In this document: positions 14,313 to 23,640 of the stretch, in pieces
Layout of the letters: the number at the start of each line of letters is the position of its first letter
Position numbering within the stretch: position 1 is the first letter of the stretch
Assembly: GCA_014706295.1 (NCBI GenBank)
Contig: JACSVZ010000007.1
Span: 36,120,633-36,184,632 of the forward strand
Length of the DNA stretch: 64,000 bases
Direction: 5' to 3'
Source: Lycocorax pyrrhopterus obiensis
Taxonomy: Eukaryota > Chordata > Aves > Passeriformes > Paradisaeidae
Notes under the pieces: model-generated
Databases searched by the model: none
What the model was told of the DNA's origin: nothing
Seen by the model: the letters and a program-made list of their open reading frames with translations, nothing else
Position numbers and translations under genes: made by a program

Positions 14313-15955
14313 GATGAATATTTAAAATTCAAAGCCTTAAGTAAAACAAAGTGTTTCAGAAATGCAGTTACAGTTTAGAAATGCAGAGTTCAGCCTGCAC
14401 TGACATAGTGACAAATTTGTTCCCTTCTTCCTTCAGTGCTTCACCTCAGTGAAGCCACACCTTGCAATGTACTAGAGGTGAGCAGCCACAGCACCATTCC
14501 TGCACTCTCTGTCCTGGTTTGTGCCTGTCTGCACCCAGGAAACACACAGAAAAGGCCACACTAGCAAAGGAACAGACCTAAGGCCACAAGATCACTGCAC
14601 TTCTCTTTTATCTTCATTGCAGCAGCAGTGCCACATTGTGTTGCTGTGCTTAGGAACCTGTATTCAGCAGTGTTATCTTGACAAGAGTAGAGTAAGATAT
14701 GAACAGAGATGGGTACACCATTATAGGGGGTCATGATCAGCCATTACTGATGCTGAAAGGCTTGTCTCAACTCCATGATCACTTAGAGAAGATATTTTTC
14801 AACTACTTTCACAACATGGAGTTCTACCACCACAAAGAGCAAGCAAATAAAAATAAACAAATTTATGCTGTTTTCATTCTTATAACAGAGGCTATTTTTT
14901 CTGTTTATAAGATTAGGAAGCATAGACAGTTCTGGTATGTGCCAAAATTATTCTTTTTTTCTTTTCATTCTGAAAGCTTTCTTATTTATATACACTGGAA
15001 GACAATTATATATAGCCATTTTTTGTTCTATGTCACATGTACTTACAGGAAATCATCAAAAGGTGTAGTGTATAAGGTATACACAGAGCGTACAGGTTCA
15101 CATTTAAGTTGGTTAATTCCTGCCAAACACACATGACAATATTTATGATTTCTAATTTATAAATATAAGTTAAGCATTAACGTTGCAGACACACAGCTTT
15201 AAATACCAGGTGATTCTAGAGCTGATATGTAAGACACCGCAGGTAGCTGGATGGTTGAATGACCAAAGCCAAGTCCTCCATCTTATCTTTTGCTACTTTT
15301 TGCCTCTCCCATACATCAACATATCTAGAAATGGAAGCAAGAATATAAATGATAAGACTAGATGAAAATTTCAAAGTTTGGTCTAGCTTTTTATCCTCTG
15401 CTAGCAGTAGTCATGAAAGAGCACTGTTCAGGTAGGATCAGTGTATTCTGCCTCACATCACCATGCAAGAACCTAGACAGCTATAGGAAAACTTTTAATG
15501 GTACTTCACTTTAGTCTTTAATACTGAAAACCATGAACACAAAAGACTACATAAAAGAAAGAACATAAACTACATAAAAAATTAAAATGGAAACTATCAT
15601 TAGTAAGAAAACTCTGTTCTACACTAATATTTCTCTAAGTTTCAGAGTGAAAGACTATGAAAGTCATTTCAAAACAAGCCCTTCTCTGCCAGAACAAGCA
15701 AAACAAGCCTGAAACAACCTGTGACAGATGCTTTACCAGACTCAAAAATCACATTTGAACTTTAGGTGGAGAATTCTGTTTCAAGTCTGAAGTCCCTCAC
15801 ATACTTGAGTGAGCTCTGAGTCAGTGAAATGAAATCTGCTTCTATATGTATCAGGCAGGGTTCATCTCTTATCTCTACCAACCGCAACTCACTCGTCGAA
15901 ATTCACCAAGCTTTAATTAACTGGCATTTCATTAAATGCCTAGAATTTTCAAAGT
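14313..15955. other. Non-coding stretch without a gene
   Basis: Nothing firmly recognisable. The longest non-repeat frame of the window (14699-15136, plus, 145 codons) lies here. Its product has no familiar motif, signal or domain and is dominated by F, Y, I, H and K. A TGTCCTGGTTTG motif at 14512-14523 resembles an LTR start, but no LTR body or end follows. Confidence 0.5.
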
Positions 15956-15961
15956 ATTCCC
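15956..15961 (+). repeat. Target-site duplication (left), ATTCCC
   Basis: The six bases immediately before the LTR at 15962 are identical to the six after its other end (16538-16543). This is the footprint of integrase-mediated insertion. Confidence 0.9.
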
Positions 15962-16537
15962 TGTCACTGCCCTGGGAGAGGGGTCAGCCTCATGGGCATC
16001 CGTCCTGCCCTGAAGAGGCTACAGTGACCTTTCCCACAGAGAGGCACTGAAAAGTGTCGAGTCTCGGCGGCCGCGTGGTCAGGCAGCACTGGCTCTGTGT
16101 CAGCAGGCGTACCCAATGCGAGGGGACCCGAAGGTCTCAGTCTCTCAGGAATCCCGGGGGCGAAAGAGGCAAGGGAGAGGATCAGTCCATGAAATCTTCC
16201 AAGGTTTATTACCCTGAAAAAGAGGGGTAGACTGTCCAAGGAGGGCCAGGGTTACCGAGCCTTTCAACAGGGGTGGTACAGAACAAACAACCAATGGCAG
16301 GTAAGCCCGGAGGAGGATCCCGGGGACACAGAACCGATGGCCAGGTTACAGAGGAGGGAATTTACAGAACAAACCTATGAACAACCGAACTTAACAGAAC
16401 TTTCTGGAGAAGTGGTGTGGGCTCAGAATCAGGTCTCGCCCACGGACTGGTCCTCGCTCTCCGAGTCGTCTGCGCATTGGGCAGGCATGCCGTGACAGAC
16501 AGCGGGTGGACCCCAAGTGGTCCGAAGCACCCCAACA
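15962..16537 (-). mobile_element. Solo LTR of an endogenous retrovirus (class II-like)
   Basis: A 576-bp unit bounded by TGTCACTGCC and CACCCCAACA on the plus strand, so in its own (minus) sense it runs from TGTTGGGG to GGCAGTGACA with canonical TG...CA ends. It is flanked by perfect ATTCCC direct repeats. It is strongly GC- and CpG-rich against an AT-rich background and includes a GCGGCCGC octamer at 16067-16074. A polyadenylation signal AATAAA lies on the minus strand at 16205-16210, about 240 bp before the 3' end, which supports the minus orientation. Six-base duplications are usual for alpha- and betaretrovirus-like (ERVK/class II) elements, while ERVL and gammaretrovirus-like insertions usually make 4-5. 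No internal region or primer-binding site remains, so the provirus was lost by LTR-LTR recombination. Retained CpGs and a perfect duplication suggest relative youth. Confidence 0.9.
16205..16210 (-). promoter_or_regulatory. LTR polyadenylation signal AATAAA
   Basis: On the minus strand the hexamer AATAAA sits inside the solo LTR, in the position expected near the R/U5 boundary. It is the main internal clue to the direction of the LTR. Confidence 0.6.
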
Positions 16538-16543
16538 ATTCCC
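16538..16543 (+). repeat. Target-site duplication (right), ATTCCC
   Basis: Exact copy of 15956-15961. Removing the LTR and one copy gives a continuous empty site, AAAGTATTCCCCAATCAG. Confidence 0.9.
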
Positions 16544-19500
16544 CAATCAGACCACATTAGGCTAACCTGGTGTGGTCAAATGTGCTCTTCCATAATATAT
16601 TTCCACATACTGCACCACTCCACTTCATATTGGTTAAGAGTGATAAACATAAAGATAGCCAAACACAAGCCCAAGCTCCTGCTGCCAGTTAATTAAGTGT
16701 CTCAACTAAGAGTGAAATATGGATGACATTTTGACCCTCGCTATCAAACTTCCCTTCCTTTCTCCTTCATAAAAACAGCATTAGTAAAATATTTTTTTTA
16801 AAATTAATAATAAGAGAGAGAACTGTAGTGTTTTGTAATTCCATTTTATATGCCACTAGCTCCAGCCAGCTCACTGCTATTTTGTGAGTGGGCAGCTGAC
16901 AGTTCCCTAGCAACAGATTAATTGATTGCAGCTTTAAATCCACCTCCTTCAACTCATTTCTCCTATTCCTCACTTATGAGTTGATACACGCACATCTGCC
17001 AGGTAAAAAATAGCACACAGAAATCTAAAGAACAAAGGGAGAAGGATCGCATAGCAATTTATTCAAGTGTTTTAAATTTCAGAAAAAAATATGCTGCAGT
17101 GATGGGATTAAAAATTAATTTAAAAAATTATTTCAGCATACTTTCAGCCATGTTCTTTTCATGTTGTTCTTTAATACAGAGATCAAAAAATCTTTTCATT
17201 CACTATCATAGTAAAGAACATGGATTCATTCCAATATATATATAAAATTTTACCTACCTGTAGTAGGTAGTGTCAAAAACCATAAGGGAAAAAAGAAACT
17301 TAGATCCACATTCTCCACTCATATAACAATAACTTCTGTCCTAATAATTTATTATTAAGAAAGTATAGGGAATTTTTGCTCCATTTGTTTTAGAACTAGC
17401 TATCTTTTATATGTGTTATCACAGGGAAATATTTTCAGTACCAAAATAGGAAATAGGTGTGAAAAAAGGTCTCAGGTATGTTTCCAGGCCCTAAATCCAG
17501 TGATTCAGGCTCAAAACCCCTGCCGAACTCAAATTCATAAACACTCTATATGCCGCAGTTTCTGACTTAAACTCTTGAAACCTCTGGCAGAAACTAGCAT
17601 CAGGCTAATGTTTTCAGTAAATTGTAAGATCTTAGGGTCCTATTAAAGAAGGACAGTGAGTGTAAGTTGAGAGCAAGAAGGAATGAGTCCAGGACTTCTA
17701 GGGAAGAAAAGAGCCCTAGGGAAAGCTTTGTGGATTGCTTCTTTTATGCTGGAAGCACTGACTCTCTGCAATTTCTTTGGGAAATTGTGATTTCTTCTAT
17801 TAAGAGAAACTGGAGTGAATTGTCATGTTACTAATCTCCAATAGGCAAGATCAATACATGGCCTTTTCTCAGAACACTCTATTTTAGTCTGAATACAGGG
17901 CACTCTACTCCCCCTTTCTAGTAGCAGAGATGCCTTCTTTTCTCATGTTGTTATTGGAAACATGCAAACCCATCTCTTCCACAAGAATGCCAGGGCCATC
18001 AAGGTGTCCTGGTTTGCGTAGAATTATGGTCTTTATCTTTCCATTTGAAGTTGTTCAAAATTTTTCAGTCTGCAGCAAAGCTCAGCAATTGCCCAAGCCA
18101 GCCAGAACAGATATGACTTTCTGCTTAAAGAGTTCTGTAGAGCTGATCAGAAACAGGAGAGGTGAATTCTGTTTTCTTCCAGTTACTTCAATATTTAATT
18201 GAAATTTTTTTCATGTAAAACGTATAAACAGGCCTGGGAACATGGAAACCAGCTCTCTGCACTTATATCCATAGCTACTGGACTCCAAGTCAGGCACTGC
18301 ATACTAAATGTATCCTTCTCTGATCATCCACATCACCAGAGACTATATTTCTTTCTGAAGCACTATAGCTGTAGAAAACTTAGAATTCTTAACTCTGCAA
18401 GGAAGAATCCATTTCGAAATTTTGACTTAGAGTAATCTAACATTTGAGTGCCTATTAGACCTGTTCTTAAAATATTAAGTTCTGAGACAGACTGAGATGG
18501 AAGAAATTTACAGCTTTGTAAATTTAATTTGTAAAATACATAGCAATAGTATTAACTAATTTCAGAACTACTCATCCAAGGCATTTATTCTGAATATTTA
18601 GCCATCCCACGTGAAAAATATTTAACTTCAGACATTTTTCCACATGTAAAAAACATGAACATGACAGCTTGAAAATGCTAAGCATCTGAAGGTAGTTCAG
18701 TAATGTTTCCAGTTACATTCAAGAACCTACAGATAATTCAGTAATGTTTCCATTTACATTCAAGAACCTACATATAAACCTCTGTCACTTACTTGCAACA
18801 TCCTACCCCATTCTTTCCCCATTGTTATTTACTAAATAGTTAATAAATTTTTAAATTTTTTCAGTGTTATTCACTGGATGTGACATAAAAGTGACTTGGA
18901 TACTCATTCTCTTCTTTTTTTAAGAAAGGGTATTTCCAGTGGGAAGCTGTTAGCATGATCTTGGAAGTAAACCTTGGCAACATGAATCATAACATTTTCA
19001 AACATTTATTTTAGCATGTTGGCAGAGAAGAGACTCCTACAATCACATTGTAGCAAACAAATACATACCACGGATTAGACATGTTTGAAAATAGTAAATA
19101 AATGGTCAAAAATGTGTTTGATGTACACTGCAAGTGTCTAACTTAAACATAAATTTAGACATTATAGGAGTAATTAGAAAGGAACCTATATATGTTGCCT
19201 ACCTTAATTTAAAAATATAGAAGCCACGTATTAAGGAGAAAGAATTGCCATACTTTACTTTCTATTTCATCCCGCAACATAGAACATTTATCTCTCAAAT
19301 GGTCCTTATCATAAAAGAAATTCATTTGGTTCTAAGATCAATGTTGCACACAAATCAACTCATTTTTATCACTCTCTATTATGTAAATTGAAAATGAAGA
19401 AAAATCATATTGAAGATATAGAAAGGCTTCCTGACAGTTAGAGGTAGGATTTCTAGAATATTATGTCTTCTGCATCTTTTCCCCCAAAATCTGAGTCTTA

Positions 19501-21249
19501 GGTGAAATATTTACATACCATATTTTGACATTTGGTAATTTGCGATATTGTGAGGTATTTCCCAAAATGTTTCCTTGGCTTTCCATGGAAATTTTGAGCA
19601 GAATTTTTATTGACAATATTTCATATATGGAAAAAGGAGCTCCATGAATTTCTGTGTGCATGCACTACACATGATAATTACTTTTTTCCAAAAATTACGT
19701 CTCAAGTGCCAAGAATATTAACTTCTACTGCTTTATAATTGTCATATTTTTCACATTCAGCAAAGAGGAATTTGCACCTTTGCTCCACCACCACCCCTAC
19801 TCCCTTAAGAGAATCCTTCCTCCTAAGTAAGTACCCTAATCACTGTGCTATTGTGCTAGCCATGAACCATTACATATTCTGCCTCCCTAGTTCAATAAAT
19901 TTTGTAACTATTTTATGCAAAGCCGACCATCACCAACTGAAGAAGTTAAGCAAGACACACACAGAGATAGTCTCACTGGACAAAGTTTTAGAGAACTACT
20001 CTGTACATTTTGTAGCGGAAATTGTTAATTCTTACTGATTTGAAACAGTTGCAAGCCGGCCATGTAACTGTTTCAATAATTTTTAACCAAGATGCTCTGG
20101 GAACTTTTGCTCATGAAATGATATTTGCCTGATTATTGTCATCTTCTGGTTCCATTTTTGTTAGAACTTTAAGCCAAATAGTCCATCTGGCATTTTCTCT
20201 CACTTGTCATTTTTTAAGTTATAAAAATACAGTATATTTTAAAATTCTAGATCATCAGTTTTATTTTCTCACATAAGTAGTGAACATAAGAACTCAAATA
20301 CTTCTACAGAATATTTTATGAAAAAAAACCCTCTTCAACTACATCTGAGATCTGCATCTGGACTCTGTTTCAGTGTCTTACTGACTGCCTGCTGACAATA
20401 ATGGTCAGGGAGGAGCAGTGCACTGGGCTCGAACATAAATGGATGTTTCACAAAATCATCTCTTGAAATATCCAAATAGCACAGAGGATTTAGCTACGTA
20501 TCTTCCACTGGAATCAGCATGTGTATTGTGTTGTAAGAGAGAAAGAGATTTAGAAACAGATAACATGCTTAAGTTTTTGTTCATATGGTCTTCAGTGTGC
20601 ATTCTGCCTGCTTCAAAAAAAAAATAATAATTGCAGAATGTATTCAACAGACTGGTGAGCACCTCCACGAGCACAATCAACATGAGCTGAGAGGGACTCG
20701 CTTCACTTCATGAATACACTTACATTACGTCTTGTGAAATTACTGAGCAGCTGTTAGACAGAAGAGAAAACATGATCAGTATTCTTTCATAGGGACTTAC
20801 TGAGGACCATCATCAAATACACATGGTAAATAGAAATGGAGTCTTGAATAGGTGATAAGCAATCAACTACAAACAAAAGTGAGACACTGTGACCTTACAT
20901 TCAGCATGAGTAGTAAATTAACGTATCTGTGCAGTGTACTAGGAAATTAAGAGCACAATAAGGACAAAGTAAATGGAAAACCAGCCATAGGCTACATAAA
21001 TCTGAAATACCTAATCTAGTCTAATTATAGTCCCTTTTAAATCCCACATCCCAAACCTTGGCCACCTAATCTTTTCAGCAGCAATCAGCAGCTCATAGTT
21101 AAGATTACAGACTGAACCTATATGATTAAGAAAGGCATATGACATGGTGTAGTCATGAAGCAGAGTTACCTGAAGATACACAGGTGATTCAAAAAATGGG
21201 TTTAATTAACTTGTCTTTGTCTGTTATGCAGAATTGTAACCCTTCTATC
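16544..21249. other. AT-rich non-coding stretch without a gene
   Basis: No gene or transposon recognised apart from the short tandem repeat at 18696-18777, listed separately. A TGTCCTGGTTTG motif at 18004-18015 is not followed by LTR sequence. Reading frames here are short and featureless. Confidence 0.5.
18696..18777 (+). repeat. Tandem duplication of a 41-bp unit
   Basis: Two adjacent 41-base copies (18696-18736 and 18737-18777), each starting TTCAGTAATGTTTCC, agree at 39 of 41 positions. The two differences are G to T changes at unit positions 17 and 37. Such a high identity suggests a fairly recent slippage or replication-linked duplication. Confidence 0.92.
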
Positions 21250-21485
21250 ACACACAATGCCAACCCCCCAACACCTCTTCTGCCCTGCCTATCCCTCCTG
21301 AAGAGCCTGTAACCATCTGGCAGGGCACTTCAGTCACAGGACTCATCCCACCAGCTTTCATTTATGTCAGTGATGTCAAATCTCTGGGAGTGGGCCAAAA
21401 CTTCCAGCTCCTCTTGTTTGTTCCTCATGCTGAGGGCATTAGTGTAGAAACATTTCAGGTGTGGTTCTTTGTAGCCAACACCTGG
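21250..21485 (-). mobile_element. CR1 LINE ORF2 endonuclease fragment
   Basis: The minus-strand translation carries the start of the CR1 AP-endonuclease-like domain. It reads LKCFYTNALSMRNKQEELE and then FDITDINESWWDE, which parallels the family pattern of Y/L-TNA-SM-NKQEELE followed by DI-x-ITETWWD-S. After the end of the open frame at 21330, the next segment in another frame still reads LPDGYRLFRRDRQGRRG, typical of the following CR1 segment. A frameshift has therefore broken the copy. The fragment lacks the reverse transcriptase, and its upper boundary (up to 21530) is uncertain because residues before LKCFYTNA are not clearly CR1. Confidence 0.85.
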
Positions 21486-22365
21486 TGAAGCAGATTGAGA
21501 TTGAGTGCTCATTTCTTCCAGTTTTGGCACACCATCCCATCCTTCATCACTGGAGAGCCTGGTTTTGTCCCTTCCCCCCTTCCACTGTTCAGCAATATAA
21601 TATAAAATTAGAAGTAATTACACAGAATTTATGCATTATGCATTTCCAGTCACCGATAATTGCAGATTTCCACAAAGAAATTTAATATCAAGGAAGGAAA
21701 ATCTAGTGGGCATTTCTCTAGATTTCTTTATGTTCTGGACTGGTCCATAGATGCACTGACTGATCAGAGCTGCAGATTGTGCAGCTGTAAAGGCTGTCTG
21801 AGAGGCTTAGGGTGTTTCACACTCATGGCCTTTATGCCGCATCATGCATTCTTACAAATCTGTCAGTGGAACTAGTGAGACCACTAACTCCTCTGACAAA
21901 GAGAAGAATCAGCAAGAAATCACCTAATTTGCAGTTTATTCGGAAAGTTTTATAAGACTATTTAGATAACGTAGAGACTTCATGCTGTGCATATTAAACC
22001 AAGCTAAAAAGTGAGTAGGAGGTCAAAAAAGGTAATGGAAAGGAGATTCCTCCTCAATGATGAGAGCTCGCCAAAGTCTTTAGTCAGATATCAGCGCAGT
22101 CTAATGAAGATAACTCCTTTTACTTTAAAGGACCTACACCAGCTCATACAAGTGCACTTGTGTCACGCTACCATTTTTTACTTGTAATGACATGCATCTA
22201 CATCTCTTTTGTTTGTTCATACAGTTATTTTGTTCATGTTTTCTTAATAATAAGGAACAAATGCACAACAGACTTGATGCTTTTGCTCAGGATACAGGTG
22301 CCTTATTTAATGTGTGCTAAAAGGCTATATTTGTTTGCAATTGTACAGAGTACAAAGAAAAGAAA
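21486..22365. other. Non-coding stretch between two CR1 fragments
   Basis: No gene recognised. The plus-strand frame 22160-22513 overlaps the CR1 tail at its end and has a hydrophobic start, but nothing identifies it as a protein. Its reading through a CR1 piece argues against a real gene. Confidence 0.45.
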
Positions 22366-22424
22366 AGCCGCAGAATATTCTGAGTTGGAAGGGACCCACA
22401 AGGATCTTCAAGTCATCCATGAAC
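22366..22424 (-). mobile_element. CR1 LINE 3'-terminal fragment
   Basis: The plus strand reads GAATATTCTGAGTTGGAAGG, then GACCCACAAGGATCTTCAAG and TCATCC. This is the reverse complement of the extreme 3' end of CR1 (..GATGATCCTTGTGGGTCCCTTCCAACTC..). Only about 60 bp survive. Confidence 0.75.
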
Positions 22425-22950
22425 AAATTACAAAAATTATGCTGATGTCAAGTGTAGGAGTATTACTAGTACTTGCTTTCGTTCTCAAGTCATGCTGTAA
22501 TAATACGATTTAATACCTTTAATAGTAGTATCATTTTAGTGATAATGGTCAATAGACAGAAATGAGACAGTTTACAGAGGCAGGAAGTTTCTTCTACTGG
22601 GTTAACTATGTCAGCTGGAGAAACAAAATCAAATCAGCTCTTGAGCATGTCAGCTGTTCTCCCAGTCCTCTTAAAACATACCACATTTCAAGCATATTGC
22701 TCCAGAATCTCATTCACTGCTGAAGTAAGCAAACAGCCTCTTTCTTCCAGGGTCTAGAAACTAGTCCTCATATTTCACATAAATCTCAAAGTGAGAACTG
22801 AATATCAGAATTTCTATTTTCCTTTAGTGAACCACTACAGAAAAGTACAAAATCGGGGAGGAAAAGAACTTCAATGATAATTTCCTGTGCTTTAATTTTG
22901 TTCACTCACAACTTGTTGTGCTTCCCTGCTTCAATAAAGAGATGTACCAC

Positions 22951-22981
22951 TACATGCATGTGCACATGCATGTGTGCACAC
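22951..22981. repeat. Alternating purine-pyrimidine tract with a 22-bp perfect palindrome
   Basis: Every base from 22951 to 22981 alternates pyrimidine-purine, built from CATG, TGCA and TGTG units, which is the pattern that favours left-handed Z-DNA. Within it, 22952-22973 is a perfect 22-bp palindrome centred on 22962/22963, with half-site ACATGCATGTG. It could be read as nested ATGCAT and TGCA sites. No transposon signature is seen around it. Confidence 0.9.
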
Positions 22982-23287
22982 CTACAGACATTCTCACCAC
23001 TTATTGTGAGAATGTACATTGCTCTCAGGCTAAATGATAAGCGGGATGTCCCTTGCCTTCACAATATAAGGGATATAATGAAAGAGCTTTTAGGATAATG
23101 AACTGTCCTGTACCAGAAAATATGGTTCATTCTTTTAGATGCATTACCTTCCACGCCAGTACCTAATGAACAAAATTGTTTGAGTGGATGGAAGTCAAAT
23201 TGTGAGGATAAGAGGTCTCGTTATGTGTATACCTGGGAAAGAAATACTCCATTATGGATTTTTAATCACTCTATGACCATATGACTA

Positions 23288-23324
23288 TAATGCATCCCGG
23301 GAATAATATTCTGGGGATGCATTA
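23288..23324. repeat. 37-bp near-perfect inverted repeat
   Basis: Outer arms TAATGCATCCC (23288-23298) and GGGATGCATTA (23314-23324) are exact reverse complements. Two mismatched pairs follow, and then the inner arms GAATA/TATTC pair again around a single central A. Each arm thus pairs at 16 of 18 positions. It could extrude as a hairpin or cruciform. I do not recognise it as the end of a known transposon. Confidence 0.9.
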
Positions 23325-23399
23325 GAGTTTAAATGTTCCATCCAAAATGTACGAATGGCTTTTTTTCCCCCCCCAGAATTAAATTCCTCTTTGTCTGAT

Positions 23400-23640
23400 T
23401 GGAAGTAAATAGACTCTCAATAACTGATTCAATTTCTAAGATTTTTATCATGTAAGCTGTAATAAATTATTCGTTGTGACAGAAAGAATGTCATATATTT
23501 CCTGCGAATCTGCTGGAAAATGCAAATGTACCATTACTTCAGCCACATTCTCTTTGCAAATCAAACACTGCACCTGATAGTTTATAACTTTCTTCAGAGT
23601 TAGAAAAATGTCACAGTTATATCAAGAGCTGCCTAAAATT
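23400..23640. promoter_or_regulatory. Candidate conserved non-coding element with octamer motif
   Basis: Unique, repeat-free sequence with a balanced composition. It holds an exact POU octamer ATGCAAAT at 23520-23527, a second TTTGCAAATC nearby at about 23573, and AATAAATTATTCG at about 23461. The texture resembles vertebrate developmental enhancers, but no alignment was available and this is a judgement from sequence texture only. Confidence 0.25.

Noticed and set aside
14512..14523. TGTCCTGGTTTG, resembling the start of an avian LTR
   Set aside because: No LTR body or opposite end follows, so the motif alone is not enough.
14699..15136. 145-codon plus-strand open frame, the longest outside repeats
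   Set aside because: No recognisable motif, composition follows local AT-rich DNA, no splice or promoter context. About this length is expected by chance among six frames of a 64-kb AT-rich window.
18004..18015. Second TGTCCTGGTTTG motif
   Set aside because: The following sequence does not resemble an LTR.
22160..22513. 117-codon plus-strand frame with a hydrophobic N-terminal part, like a small membrane protein
   Set aside because: It reads through a CR1 3' fragment at 22366-22424 and has no recognisable family features.
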